Shown: one piece after another, positions 43,725 through 53,328 of the stretch
Numbering within the stretch: position 1 is the stretch's first letter
How the letters are laid out: each line of letters starts with the position of its first letter
Assembly (NCBI RefSeq): GCF_900086985.1
Contig: NZ_LT593974.1
Coordinates: forward strand, 806,001-870,000
Reading direction: 5' to 3'
DNA: 64,000 nucleotides
From: Halomonas sp. HL-93
Lineage (GTDB): Bacteria > Pseudomonadota > Gammaproteobacteria > Pseudomonadales > Halomonadaceae
Notes under the pieces: generated by a model
Told to the model about the DNA's origin: nothing
Databases searched by the model: none
What the model saw: only the letters and a program-made list of their open reading frames with translations
Made by a program: the position numbers and the translations under genes

Positions 43725-44823
43725 GCTCTCCGTTAACGTACAACAAACAGGCCCGATTCCGCTGAACGCTGAATTTAATTGCATGCCAGGCGAACTGCTG
43801 GCGCTGGTGGGGCCTTCAGGGAGTGGTAAAACAACCCTGTTACGGACCATTGCCGGGCTGTATCGCCCGGATGAGGGGCGCATTGAATGCGCAGGGCAAA
43901 CATGGTTTGACTCGCGAGGTAAGCGCTCGCTATCGCCCCAGAGGCGCCGGGTCGGCATGGTGTTTCAAGACTATGCACTATTTCCCCACCTAACCGCCTT
44001 GGCTAATATTGCGCTGGCGCTGCGTCATTTGCCGCCTGCCAAGCGACGCATTCAGGCTGAGCAATGGCTTGAAACGGTGCGCCTGAAAGGCCTGGAAAAT
44101 CGCTACCCAAGCGAGCTTTCAGGCGGCCAGCGTCAACGTGTGGCCCTGGCCCGTGCGCTGGCTCGCGACCCACAGGTGCTGCTGCTCGATGAACCGTTTT
44201 CGGCGGTGGACCAGGTGACGAGGCGGCGCCTTCAGCGCGAGCTGGCCAGGCTTCGCCAGCAAATTTCCATACCCATTGTGCTGGTCACCCACGACCTTGA
44301 AGAAGCCGCCGCGCTGGCGGATCAAATATGCGTGCTGCATAACGGTCACAGTTTGCAGCAAGCCCCGCCTGAATCCCTGTTTAGAATGCCTGCCTCGCCG
44401 AATGTCGCACGGTTGTTGGATCGGCAGAACGTCTTTGAAGGCCAGGTGGTGGAGGTGGGAGGGGAGCGTCGTTTGCGTTGGGGAGACGATCAACTGGACG
44501 TTGCCTCAGGGCTTGAGGGGCTTAACATCGATGAGCGAGTGGCCTGGTACCTGCCACCTTCGGATATCGTTCTCCATCGTCGCGACCGCCCTTCGCTTGG
44601 CGAGCGAGAGAACCCCATTGCCGCCACGGTCGATGAGCTAGTCGTGCTGGGCGGCATAACGTCGGTGGCATTGCGCGTTCAACACGGCGATATGCTACGT
44701 TTCGATATTGCTACTCACGCGGCACGGCGTAACCAATTGACCCCCGGCGCAGCAGTGCATGTATCGCTGTTGGCAGAGGGCATTCATCTGATGCCAGGAC
44801 ACGGCGTTGATAGCGCCCGATGA
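43717..44823 (+). CDS. modC: Molybdate ABC transporter ATPase
   Basis: This 368-residue ModC starts with GTG at 43717 after GGAGGT. It has Walker A GPSGSGKTTLLR, Q-loop MVFQDYALFPHLTALANI, signature LSGGQRQRVALARAL, Walker B VLLLDEPFSAVD, and a C-terminal molybdenum-binding TOBE-type domain (about 300-362, NPIAATVDELVVLGGITSVALRVQHGD). The operon order modABC is standard. Confidence 0.94.
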   Translation: MAKLSVNVQQTGPIPLNAEFNCMPGELLALVGPSGSGKTTLLRTIAGLYRPDEGRIECAGQTWFDSRGKRSLSPQRRRVGMVFQDYALFPHLTALANIALALRHLPPAKRRIQAEQWLETVRLKGLENRYPSELSGGQRQRVALARALARDPQVLLLDEPFSAVDQVTRRRLQRELARLRQQISIPIVLVTHDLEEAAALADQICVLHNGHSLQQAPPESLFRMPASPNVARLLDRQNVFEGQVVEVGGERRLRWGDDQLDVASGLEGLNIDERVAWYLPPSDIVLHRRDRPSLGERENPIAATVDELVVLGGITSVALRVQHGDMLRFDIATHAARRNQLTPGAAVHVSLLAEGIHLMPGHGVDSAR

Positions 44824-44838
44824 GAAAAGGAAAACACC

Positions 44839-45360
44839 ATGACCATGAACCGTCGGTCGCTGCTGAAAGCGTCGCTTATATTGCCGTTGTCACTGTGGCT
44901 ACCTGGGACCTCATTATGGGCGCAAGCGACGCCAGACGATGCGGAAACCCTGTCATTGGCGATTCATACCGAGAAAGGCCCACATCGCTTGGACGTCGAA
45001 CTGGCTGATACCTTGCCGAAACGTCAGCGTGGGTTGATGCAACGCGAACATCTGCCCGAAAAACGCGGCATGCTGTTTGTCTTTGACAGAGAACGGCCAG
45101 CCGACAGCGGATTCTGGATGTACCGCACGCTGATTCCGCTGGACATCGCCTTTATCGACGACGCAGGGCGCATTGTGGCGATTGAAACGATGCAGCCCTG
45201 CGAGTCATCGTCGCCGAGTAACTGCCGCTCCTATGCCCCTGGTGCTGCCTATCATGCGGCACTGGAAGTTAATGCAGGCTATTTTGCTGAACGTGGGATT
45301 GGCGAAGGTGACTGCGTATCGGTACCCGCCTTGAGCGGTTTTTGCCAGCCGGAAGATTAA
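44839..45360 (+). CDS. DUF192-domain exported protein
   Basis: This 173-residue protein has a twin-arginine-like signal (NRRSLLKASLILPLSLWLPG) and one DUF192 domain (about 45-165) with LADTLPKRQRGLMQREHLPEKRGMLFVF, FWMYRTLIPLDIAFID and NAGYFAERGIGEGD. The domain's role is not known. It lies 15 bases after modC. Its last codons overlap the end of the convergent exporter gene by 4 bases. Confidence 0.87.
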   Translation: MTMNRRSLLKASLILPLSLWLPGTSLWAQATPDDAETLSLAIHTEKGPHRLDVELADTLPKRQRGLMQREHLPEKRGMLFVFDRERPADSGFWMYRTLIPLDIAFIDDAGRIVAIETMQPCESSSPSNCRSYAPGAAYHAALEVNAGYFAERGIGEGDCVSVPALSGFCQPED

Positions 45361-46217
45361 GCGGGGCGAGGGCGATGACTGATATTAAGCACAATCAGGG
45401 CGATGCCCGCGATCACCAGCCCGCCGCCCACCAGTTTATGCACGCCCAGACTGTCGCCCATCAGCAGTGCTCCCAAGCCGACCGCCAATACCGGAACGAG
45501 CAGCGTCATGGGGACGACGCGATTGACCGGGTGGCGGCGTAACAGCGCGTACCAGATCCCGTAGGCAACGATTGATGACATCACGGCGGTGTAGATCATC
45601 GCCCCCCAGCCTAACCAGCTTGCCTGCTTTAGTGCTTGCCACTGTCCACTTTCAAACAGCCATGATCCCAGTGCTACCTGGGGCACCGCAAACAGCGCGA
45701 CCCAGCCCGCCAACGCCAGCGGCGCAATAGGTGGGCCGCGTTTGATTAACAGTTGGGATACCGCCCAGCCCATGGCGCTGCACAACAGGATCGCCAGTGG
45801 CAGCGGAGAGGGCAGCGTTGGCCCACCGGCCAGCACGACCACACCGGCAAAAGAGAGCAGTAGCCCGACAATGCGTTTGGGGCCTAGCTTCTCTTTTAGA
45901 AAGATCACCGCTAATAGCGTGGCAAAGGGCGTTCCCATCTGCACTAACAGCGCTCCCGTACCCGCTTCTGCCTGGCCCAGACCAATAAATAGAAGGGCAA
46001 AGTGCAAACTGCCGAAGGTGATGGATAGCAGCAGCAAAAACGGCAGCTGTGCCCGCGCTACCGGGTAGAAGGGCACCAGTAAGACTGCGACCAGCGTAAA
46101 GCGTAGGGTAGTCATCAATAGCGGCGGAAGCTCCGCCACACCGACCTTGATGACAATGATATTCAGCGCCCAAATAGCGATAACAAATAGGCCGAGCAGC
46201 AAGTCGCGTAGAGGCAC
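45357..46217 (-). CDS. EamA-family (DMT) membrane transporter
   Basis: This 286-residue protein has ten predicted helices in two EamA repeats (first opening FVIAIWALNIIVIKVGVAELPPLLMTTLRF, second around LIKRGPPIAPLALAGWVALFAVP). Such drug/metabolite transporters export amino acids or small metabolites; cargo unknown. It is convergent with the DUF192 gene and divergent from the second TRAP operon. Confidence 0.9.
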   Translation of the reverse strand: MPLRDLLLGLFVIAIWALNIIVIKVGVAELPPLLMTTLRFTLVAVLLVPFYPVARAQLPFLLLLSITFGSLHFALLFIGLGQAEAGTGALLVQMGTPFATLLAVIFLKEKLGPKRIVGLLLSFAGVVVLAGGPTLPSPLPLAILLCSAMGWAVSQLLIKRGPPIAPLALAGWVALFAVPQVALGSWLFESGQWQALKQASWLGWGAMIYTAVMSSIVAYGIWYALLRRHPVNRVVPMTLLVPVLAVGLGALLMGDSLGVHKLVGGGLVIAGIALIVLNISHRPRPA

Positions 46218-46442
46218 GTTGATGTCCGTAGGTAGATCGAAATTATTGCTATTGTATCAGCTTGGCTAAGTGCCAGACTGATAAGACAATAAATGTCCGC
46301 GTTCCCGTCTCTGATAGGTGCACGATGCCGACCTTCGGCGTCTTCCTTTTGGTAGTGGAGCGCTTACAATGACATGGGGCACTAACCACGGCGTTGCGCC
46401 GTTGGATACACCACCATAAAAATCGATAAAAAAGGATCTGTT

Positions 46443-47453
46443 ATGACGCTGACACGCTCAATGGCTTTTATGTCTACCGGCTTGGCCGGTGTAATGTTGC
46501 TGTCTTTCTCCCTTTCCGTGCAGGCCCGCGAACTGTCTGTGTCGACAGTGCTGCCCGACGCCTTTCCCTGGGGGCAAGCGGCTGAAAAATGGGCGGATCT
46601 GGTCGAGGAACGTAGCGACGGTGAGCTAACTCTTCGGGTGTATCCCAACTCTCAGTTGGTATCGGGTGACCAGACCCGCGAGTTTTCGGCCATGCGCTCG
46701 GGGCTGATCGACGCGGCGGTAGGTTCGACCATCAACTGGTCGCCGCAGGTACCCGAGCTCAATCTCTTCTCGCTGCCGTTTTTCATTCCCGACGAAGCCG
46801 CGGTGGATGCGGTGACCGGTGGCGACGCTGGGGAAATGGTATTCGAGGCAATTGAGTCTCGCGGTGTGATTCCGTTGGCGTGGGGTGAGAATGGCTTCCG
46901 CCAGGTGTCGAATTCGAAAGGCCCGATTAGCGAGCCTGGGGACTTGGACGGTCTGAAAATCCGCGTGGTCGGCTCGCCGCTGTTCCAGGATACGTTCTCG
47001 GCCCTCGATGCCGACCCCACGCAAATGAGCTGGACCGATGCCCAGCCAGCGCTGACCACCGGCGCGGTGGATGGTCAGGAAAATCCGCTATCGGTATTTG
47101 ACGTGGCGCGTATTGATCAAGTCGGCCAGGAGCACTTAACGCTGTGGAATTACATGAACGACCCGCTGATTTTCGCCGTTAACCAACAGGTCTGGGAGTC
47201 GCTTAGCGGAGATCAACGCACGCTGCTACGCGAGACCGCCAAGGAGGCGGGAGAGTGGGAAATCGCCATGACCCGTGAAGAAGAAAGCGAGCGGCTCGCC
47301 GCTATCAAAGAGCGTGGTGTCACGGTCACCGAATTAAGCGATGAGCAGTATCAGGCGTTCGTAGATGCCACTCAGTCTGTCTACGAGAAGTGGACGCCGC
47401 GTATTGGCGAAGAGTTGGTGGAAGCGGCGCAATCAGCCATTGACGAGCGCTAA
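46443..47453 (+). CDS. TRAP transporter substrate-binding protein (second DctP)
   Basis: This 336-residue periplasmic protein has a signal peptide (about 1-28, ending SVQA). DctP signs are ELSVSTVLPDAFPWGQAAEKWADLVEERSDGELTLRVYPNSQL, the Arg in LKIRVVGSP that holds the carboxylate, and TGAVDGQENPLSVFDVARIDQ. It leads the dctQM genes, with a hairpin between. AAGGA precedes the ATG. It is distant from the protein at 7895, so the two systems probably take different acids. Confidence 0.93.
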   Translation: MTLTRSMAFMSTGLAGVMLLSFSLSVQARELSVSTVLPDAFPWGQAAEKWADLVEERSDGELTLRVYPNSQLVSGDQTREFSAMRSGLIDAAVGSTINWSPQVPELNLFSLPFFIPDEAAVDAVTGGDAGEMVFEAIESRGVIPLAWGENGFRQVSNSKGPISEPGDLDGLKIRVVGSPLFQDTFSALDADPTQMSWTDAQPALTTGAVDGQENPLSVFDVARIDQVGQEHLTLWNYMNDPLIFAVNQQVWESLSGDQRTLLRETAKEAGEWEIAMTREEESERLAAIKERGVTVTELSDEQYQAFVDATQSVYEKWTPRIGEELVEAAQSAIDER

Positions 47454-47485
47454 TCCAATATAACCAACGTTATTTACCTATACGA

Positions 47486-47507
47486 TCACCGCCCTATAGG
47501 GCGGTGA
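47486..47507 (+). repeat. Intercistronic hairpin between the second dctP and dctQ
   Basis: A perfect 9-bp stem TCACCGCCC/GGGCGGTGA with loop TATA lies 33 bases after the dctP stop and 18 before dctQ. There is no T-run. The placement and GC stem match those at 8917 and 50615. Confidence 0.78.
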
Positions 47508-47525
47508 CGCTTGTGAGGCTGTTCC

Positions 47526-48005
47526 ATGAAAGGCATTCCGGACGCGCGGCCCGAGCGTTGGTTGGGCGCGCTGGCATTGATTGTTATCTCACTGATTAGC
47601 CTGGGTAACGTGGTCACGCGTTACCTGACGGGGGGCTCTTTTTCGTTCACAGAAGAGTTGTCGGTGTTTCTACTGGTGGTGCTAACTTTCGCGGGTGCCT
47701 CGGTAGCGCTGCGTCGTCAGCGGCATATTCGCATCAGTTTTTTAGAGCGTTTATTGCCACCTCGCATGCGTAGGTTGCTAATCCTTTTCCAGGCGCTTTG
47801 TACGCTGGTGGTGCTGGGGTTAATTAGCGGCTTTGGCGGCCTGATGGTTTGGCAGGAATACCAGTGGGAGTCACTGTCGCCCGGCCTTGGCGTGCCGCAG
47901 TGGTGGTATCTGATTTGGCTGCCCATCCTGACGCTGGCGATGGTGTGGCGTCTCTTCCAGCAAACCCGTGACCGTTTGGCCGGGAGGGAAAGCGATGACG
48001 CCTGA
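47526..48005 (+). CDS. TRAP transporter small permease (second DctQ)
   Basis: This 159-residue DctQ has four helices (LGALALIVISLISLGNVVTRYL first) and the family segment FSFTEELSVFLLVVLTFAGASVALRRQRHIRISFLERLLPP. It overlaps the dctM start by 11 bases. Confidence 0.9.
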   Translation: MKGIPDARPERWLGALALIVISLISLGNVVTRYLTGGSFSFTEELSVFLLVVLTFAGASVALRRQRHIRISFLERLLPPRMRRLLILFQALCTLVVLGLISGFGGLMVWQEYQWESLSPGLGVPQWWYLIWLPILTLAMVWRLFQQTRDRLAGRESDDA

Positions 48006-49302
48006 TGTATGGATGATTCTAGCCTTCGCCGGCTTGCTGATTGCGGGAGTGCCGGTGGCGTTTTCGCTGGCGCTCTCGGGAGCGGTGGGTATTGTTCTTG
48101 GTCTCTCCCCGGAAATGTTGGCGACGCTGGGGACCAATACCTACAACAGCATTGCCAAGTATCCGCTGATTGCGATTCCGCTGTTTATCTTGACCGGACT
48201 GATTTTCGAGCGTGCCGGTGTGGCGCTGCGTCTGGTGCGTTTTGCCCAGGCCTTGATTGGCCCGCGCCATGGCGGTCTGGCGCTGGTAGCGGTGCTGGTG
48301 TGCATGATTATGGGTGGTATGAGCGGGTCAGGCCCTGCCGATGCGGCGGCGGTGGCGATGGTAATGCTTCCGAGCATGACCAAGGCCGGCTACCCCAAGC
48401 CATTTTCGGCCACGCTGATTGCGGCGTCGGCTTCCACCGCCATTCTTATTCCGCCTTCTGTGGCGCTGATTCTCTACTCCATCGTGGTGCCGGGTGTTGA
48501 CCTGCGCGCCTTGTTCGCGGCTGGCTTGTTCCCAGGCATATTAGCGGGTTTGTCGCTTTTGGTGCCGGCGCTGCTGGTGTCCAAGCGCTACGGTTGGGAA
48601 GGCGGTACACCGGTGGAAGGCGCCGAACGACTGAGTGTGAAAACAACGTTCAAACAGGCACTGCCAGCGCTATTCGCCCCGGTACTGATACTCGGCGGAT
48701 TACGCTCGGGGCTGTTTACGCCTACAGAGGCCGCGGTAGTGGCGGTTGCCTACGGGGCTGCCGTTGGGCTTTTTCTGACCCGTGAGCTCTCCTGGCGGGA
48801 TTTGTGGGAGCTATTTGGTGAAGCGGCGATTATTTCCGGCGTGGTCATGCTGATTATTGCCCTGGCGGGTATTTTTGCCTGGGCGGGGACGATGCTGGGT
48901 ACTTTCCGCCACTTGGCAGAGTGGATTATCGGTTTGACCGATAACGGTGTGTTGCTATTGATCCTGGTCATGCTGGCAGTGCTAGTAGCGGGAATGCTGC
49001 TGGATGCGATCTCGATCTATCTGATCATGATGCCGATTTTGATTCCGGTCATGCAGCACTTCGAATGGAACCCCGTCTGGTTTGGCATTCTGCTCGCCAT
49101 GAATATCGCCATCGGGCAGTTTACGCCACCGGTCGCGGTGAATTTAATGGTCACCACGGAGGTGGCAAAAATCCGCCTTGAGCATACGCTCGGCTGGGCG
49201 TTGCTATTTGTGCTTGCCATGAGTTGCGCACTGGCATTGGTGGCGATATTTCCCGGTATCGCGCTCTGGTTGCCGCGTGTTTTAGGCTATAACGTTGGCT
49301 AA
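47995..49302 (+). CDS. TRAP transporter large permease (second DctM)
   Basis: This DctM of about 435 residues has 12 or more helices and GLIFERAGVALRLVRFAQALIGPRHGGLALV, SASTAILIPPSVALILYSIV and GQFTPPVAVNLMVTTEVA motifs. ATG at 47995 follows GGGAGG (47982-47987) and lies inside the end of dctQ; 9 in-frame codons further upstream are possible but less likely. No enzyme gene accompanies this transporter, so its cargo has no context clue. Confidence 0.94.
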   Translation: MTPDVWMILAFAGLLIAGVPVAFSLALSGAVGIVLGLSPEMLATLGTNTYNSIAKYPLIAIPLFILTGLIFERAGVALRLVRFAQALIGPRHGGLALVAVLVCMIMGGMSGSGPADAAAVAMVMLPSMTKAGYPKPFSATLIAASASTAILIPPSVALILYSIVVPGVDLRALFAAGLFPGILAGLSLLVPALLVSKRYGWEGGTPVEGAERLSVKTTFKQALPALFAPVLILGGLRSGLFTPTEAAVVAVAYGAAVGLFLTRELSWRDLWELFGEAAIISGVVMLIIALAGIFAWAGTMLGTFRHLAEWIIGLTDNGVLLLILVMLAVLVAGMLLDAISIYLIMMPILIPVMQHFEWNPVWFGILLAMNIAIGQFTPPVAVNLMVTTEVAKIRLEHTLGWALLFVLAMSCALALVAIFPGIALWLPRVLGYNVG

Positions 49303-49582
49303 TGCCGTTTGCCCTATGCAAAAGCGGTATGACGGTTAACGCTCCCTAAACGGTGGATGTCGCTACACTGAATGGCATACGTTAAGAAACGATGTTTGCC
49401 GATTAACAATATTGCGCTTCGCCAATTACGTTTTTTTTCGCTAAAGTAGACAAAGCCGACAGACATTGTCGATGCTGATAACAGATTGTCTTGACAACGT
49501 TTTGGATCAATCCGCCTGGGGAACATCAAGCAGGCGGACCAAACGCACAACGCTCATAACATCAAGATAAAGAGGTGTGTTT

Positions 49583-50575
49583 ATGAAACGCCATGCATTT
49601 TCTACCGCTGCTTTCTCCGGTGCGCTACTTGCTGCCGCTGCCTTTGCATCACCCGCAATGGCCGAAGAAGAAGACGGTGAAAACTACATTACCATTGGTA
49701 CCGGTGGCCAGACCGGCGTTTACTACGTCGTTGGCCAGTCCGTATGCCGACTGGTAAACCGCGGCAGCGACGATCACGATATTCGCTGTAATGCGCCGTC
49801 AACCGGTGGCTCTGTTGCCAATATTAACGGCATTAAGTCTGGCGAACTGGATATGGGCGTTGCCCAGTCTGATGTTCAGTACCAAGCGTATAATGGCGAA
49901 GGTAACTTCGAAGACGAAGCTTTCGAGGATCTGCGTGCGGTATTCCGCATCCATGGTGAGCCGCTGACGCTGCTGGCTCGTGAAGACTCTGGTATCGAAA
50001 CGCTGGATGACCTGGAAGGCAAGCGCGTTAATATCGGCAACCCGGGTTCTGGTCAGCGCAACACCATGGAAGTGGTGATGGACGCGAAAGGCTGGGACGA
50101 AGATAGCTTCTCGATGGTTTCTGAGCTGGATGCCTCTGAGCAGGCTGCGGCCCTGGCTGATAATAACATCGATGCCATGGTCTACGTAGTCGGTCACCCG
50201 AACGGCTCCATCCAGGAAGCCACTACTACCGTGGATTCGCGCTTGATTCCGCTGGACGATGAAGATGTTCAAGGCATCGTTGACGAGTATCCCTACTATA
50301 CAAACTCGACTATCCCAGGCGGTCTGTACAAAAACAATCCTGACGACGTAGAGACGTTCGGCGTGTCGGCGACCTTTGTCTCCTCCGCTGAGGTAGATGA
50401 AGACGTGGTCTATGAAACCGTTAAGGCTGTATTTGACGACTTTGACCGCTTCAAGCGTCTACACCCTGCGTTTGAAAATCTGGATCAAGAAGAAATGGTG
50501 TCAGAAGGCCTCTCAGCACCGCTTCACGATGGTGCTAAGAAGTACTACGTAGAGCAGGGTTGGATCGAAGAATAA
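49583..50575 (+). CDS. TAXI-family TRAP substrate-binding protein
   Basis: This protein of about 330 residues has a signal peptide (to about AMAEEE) and opens with YITIGTGGQTGVYYVVGQSVCRLVN, the TAXI hallmark, then STGGSVANINGIKSGELDMGVAQSDV. It is strongly acidic. ATG at 49583 is preferred to GTG at 49577 because AGAGG then has normal spacing. TAXI proteins pair with fused TRAP permeases, as here. The substrate may be glutamate-like or another small acid, but that is not established. Confidence 0.93.
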   Translation: MKRHAFSTAAFSGALLAAAAFASPAMAEEEDGENYITIGTGGQTGVYYVVGQSVCRLVNRGSDDHDIRCNAPSTGGSVANINGIKSGELDMGVAQSDVQYQAYNGEGNFEDEAFEDLRAVFRIHGEPLTLLAREDSGIETLDDLEGKRVNIGNPGSGQRNTMEVVMDAKGWDEDSFSMVSELDASEQAAALADNNIDAMVYVVGHPNGSIQEATTTVDSRLIPLDDEDVQGIVDEYPYYTNSTIPGGLYKNNPDDVETFGVSATFVSSAEVDEDVVYETVKAVFDDFDRFKRLHPAFENLDQEEMVSEGLSAPLHDGAKKYYVEQGWIEE

Positions 50576-50614
50576 GGTAATCGGTTCAATGGTGATAATC
50601 ATCCATTGAAAGAT

Positions 50615-50642
50615 GCGCGCGGTCTCTCTTGGGACCGCGCGC
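50615..50642 (+). repeat. Intercistronic hairpin between TAXI protein and permease genes
   Basis: A perfect 10-bp stem GCGCGCGGTC/GACCGCGCGC (50615-50624, 50633-50642) extendable by two pairs lies 40 bases after the binding-protein stop and about 70 before the permease. The run after it is TGTGTTTG, too weak for a classic terminator. Confidence 0.8.
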
Positions 50643-50713
50643 TGTGTTTGGGATGCCACTAGGCATCAAGTTGGCATTCCACAGTGCCATCCATATTTCT
50701 GCAGGGCATGCTT

Positions 50714-53317
50714 ATGACAGTGGACAACACTAAGGCCAGCGGGTCGAATGTTGATCTTGACGACCTTGTCGCCTCTACCGACTCCGGAGCGCGTAAACCA
50801 GCGGGCGTTCCAGGTAAGTTGTTGGTCAGTATTGCGGCGGCTTGGTCACTCTTTCAGCTATGGATCGCTTCGCCCCTGCCATATGTAGTGGGTTTTGGCG
50901 TATTTAATGCGACCCAGGCCCGTTCGATTCATTTAGCCTTTGCGCTGTTTTTGGCCTACATGGCGTACCCAGCGCTTAAGCATTCGCCTCGCGATCGTAT
51001 CCCGGTATTGGATTGGGTCCTGGCGGCCGTCGCCGCGTTTTGCGGTGCTTATATGTTCATCTTTTACGAGGGCTTGTCGGATCGCCCCGGATCACCGCTG
51101 CTGATCGACGTTGTTGTCGGTATCGCGGGAATTGTATTGCTGCTGGAGGCCACACGGCGTGCACTTGGGCCGCCGTTGATGATCGTGGCAAGTGTGTTTT
51201 TAGTGTATTCCTTGGCGGGACCATGGATGCCGGGCATATTAGCCCACGGCGGAGTAAGTTTTAACGGGCTGGTCAATCATCAGTGGCTAACCACCCAGGG
51301 CGTATTCGGTATTGCGCTAGGGGTTTCTACCAGCTTTGTGTTTCTGTTTGTTTTGTTTGGCGCGCTGTTGGATAAAGCAGGCGCGGGAAACTATTTCATT
51401 AAAGTCGCATTTTCGATGCTGGGACATTACCGCGGTGGCCCTGCCAAGGCAGCAGTGGTGGCGTCGGGCATGACCGGTTTGATTTCGGGTTCTTCGATTG
51501 CCAATACGGTGACCACGGGCACCTTTACTATCCCGATGATGAAGCGCGTCGGTTTTTCATCCGAAAAAGCCGGTGCGGTAGAGGTGGCGGCTTCGGTCAA
51601 TGGGCAAATTATGCCGCCGGTGATGGGGGCCGCCGCGTTTTTGATGGTCGAGTACGTGGGTATTTCTTACGTCGAGGTTATCAAGCACGCGTTCCTACCG
51701 GCAGTGATTTCCTACATCGCACTGATATATATCGTTCACCTTGAGGCCATGAAGGCCAATATGCAGGGGCTTCAAAGCAGCAACCCGCCTAAGCCGTTAG
51801 TGCGCAAGCTGGTTGGCTTTTTAAGCGGTTTGTTGCTGATGATGGTCACCGCACTGGTGGTGTATTACGGCCTTGGCTGGATGCAGCCAGCGCTGGGCGT
51901 GGCTGCACCTTGGGTGATTGGTGCCGGGCTGGTGGCGGTTTATGTGGGGCTTCTGAAGGTGGCTTCTGGTTATCCCGAGCTTGAATTGGATGACCCCAAC
52001 GAGCCGGTGGTGACACTGCCGCAAACCCGGCCCACAGTGATGGTCGGCCTGCAGTATATCCTTCCCGTTATCGTGCTGGTGTGGTGCCTGATGGTTGAGC
52101 GCTTATCGCCTGGGTTGTCAGCGTTTTGGGCGACAGTGTTCATGATCTTTATCATGCTCACCCAACGCCCGATCACGGCGCTCTTCCGCGGTCGAAGTAA
52201 CCTATCGGCTGACCTACGCGAAGGTGCTATGGACCTGTGGGACGGGCTGGTCACCGGTGCCCGAAACATGATCGGCATCGGCATCGCGACGGCAACGGCG
52301 GGTATTATTGTGGGCGCGGTTTCCCAGACAGGTGTTGGCCTGGTATTGGCGGAAGTAGTGGAAACCCTGGCGATGGGAAATCTGCTACTAATTTTGCTGT
52401 TTACCGCCATTCTCAGCCTGATTCTGGGTATGGGGCTTCCGACCACTGCCAACTACATCGTGGTTTCTGCTCTGCTGGCGCCGGTGATCATTCAGCTCGG
52501 CGAGCAAAACGGGCTGCTGGTGCCGCTAATTGCCGTGCACCTGTTTGTGTTTTACTTCGGTATTATGGCTGACGTGACCCCACCTGTGGGGCTGGCTTCG
52601 TTTGCAGCGGCGGCGATTTCAGGGGGCGACCCTATCCGCACCGGTTTTCAGGCGTTTTATTACAGCCTGCGTACTGCCGCGCTGCCGTTTTTGTTCATCT
52701 TTAACACCGACCTGCTGCTGATTGACGTCACCCCGCTGCAGGGGGTGTTGATCTTTATCGTCGCTACCGTGGCAATGCTTATTTTTGCCGCCGCCACCCA
52801 AGGGTATATGCTCACCCGTAACCGCTGGTATGAGTCGATTCTGTTGCTGGTGGTAGCTTTTGCGCTGTTCCGCCCCGGCTTCTTTATGGACATGATTCAC
52901 GATCCCTACCGTTCCACGCAGCCTGCGGAGTTCGCGGACACATTGGGCGAGATGGATGAAGACTCTTCACTACGGGTGCAAATCAGCGGCTTGGATGATT
53001 ATGGTGACCCTATGACGACCTATATTCGAGTACCAGTACCCGAAGGCGATAGCGGTCAAGAGCGGTTGGATAATCTCGGTCTGATGCTGATGACCGAAGA
53101 CGATGAAACCATTGTTGATACCGTGACCTACGGTAGTGACGCGGCAGATTTAGGCTTTGATTTTGACCAGGAAATCGTGGAAGTCCTGGCCCCTGTCGAT
53201 CGCTGGACGAAGGAGTGGATTTGGATACCGGCACTTGGCGTATTCGGCCTTATTGTCATGCTGCAGCGCCGTCGACGGGACGCCGATGGGCGTAATATCA
53301 AGGCCAATACTGTTTAA
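50714..53317 (+). CDS. Fused TRAP transporter permease (DctQM, TAXI type)
   Basis: This protein of about 867 residues joins small and large TRAP permease parts. The N-terminal third has four or more helices; the rest contains VVASGMTGLISGSSIANTVTTGTFTIPMMKRVGFS, NGQIMPPVMGAAAFLMVEYVG and GLPTTANYIVVSALLAP. A soluble C-terminal segment of about 120 residues (EMDEDSSLRVQISG onward) precedes a last helix. ATG at 50714 follows AGGG; ATG 50708 and GTG 50684 are alternatives. It precedes the uspA-type gene by 11 bases. Confidence 0.93.
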   Translation: MTVDNTKASGSNVDLDDLVASTDSGARKPAGVPGKLLVSIAAAWSLFQLWIASPLPYVVGFGVFNATQARSIHLAFALFLAYMAYPALKHSPRDRIPVLDWVLAAVAAFCGAYMFIFYEGLSDRPGSPLLIDVVVGIAGIVLLLEATRRALGPPLMIVASVFLVYSLAGPWMPGILAHGGVSFNGLVNHQWLTTQGVFGIALGVSTSFVFLFVLFGALLDKAGAGNYFIKVAFSMLGHYRGGPAKAAVVASGMTGLISGSSIANTVTTGTFTIPMMKRVGFSSEKAGAVEVAASVNGQIMPPVMGAAAFLMVEYVGISYVEVIKHAFLPAVISYIALIYIVHLEAMKANMQGLQSSNPPKPLVRKLVGFLSGLLLMMVTALVVYYGLGWMQPALGVAAPWVIGAGLVAVYVGLLKVASGYPELELDDPNEPVVTLPQTRPTVMVGLQYILPVIVLVWCLMVERLSPGLSAFWATVFMIFIMLTQRPITALFRGRSNLSADLREGAMDLWDGLVTGARNMIGIGIATATAGIIVGAVSQTGVGLVLAEVVETLAMGNLLLILLFTAILSLILGMGLPTTANYIVVSALLAPVIIQLGEQNGLLVPLIAVHLFVFYFGIMADVTPPVGLASFAAAAISGGDPIRTGFQAFYYSLRTAALPFLFIFNTDLLLIDVTPLQGVLIFIVATVAMLIFAAATQGYMLTRNRWYESILLLVVAFALFRPGFFMDMIHDPYRSTQPAEFADTLGEMDEDSSLRVQISGLDDYGDPMTTYIRVPVPEGDSGQERLDNLGLMLMTEDDETIVDTVTYGSDAADLGFDFDQEIVEVLAPVDRWTKEWIWIPALGVFGLIVMLQRRRRDADGRNIKANTV

Positions 53318-53328
53318 AGGGGGCTGCC

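Noticed and set aside
49314..49550. 78-codon minus-strand frame upstream of the TAXI gene
   Set aside because: It lies in an AT-rich promoter region, has no ribosome site or recognisable composition, and looks like chance.
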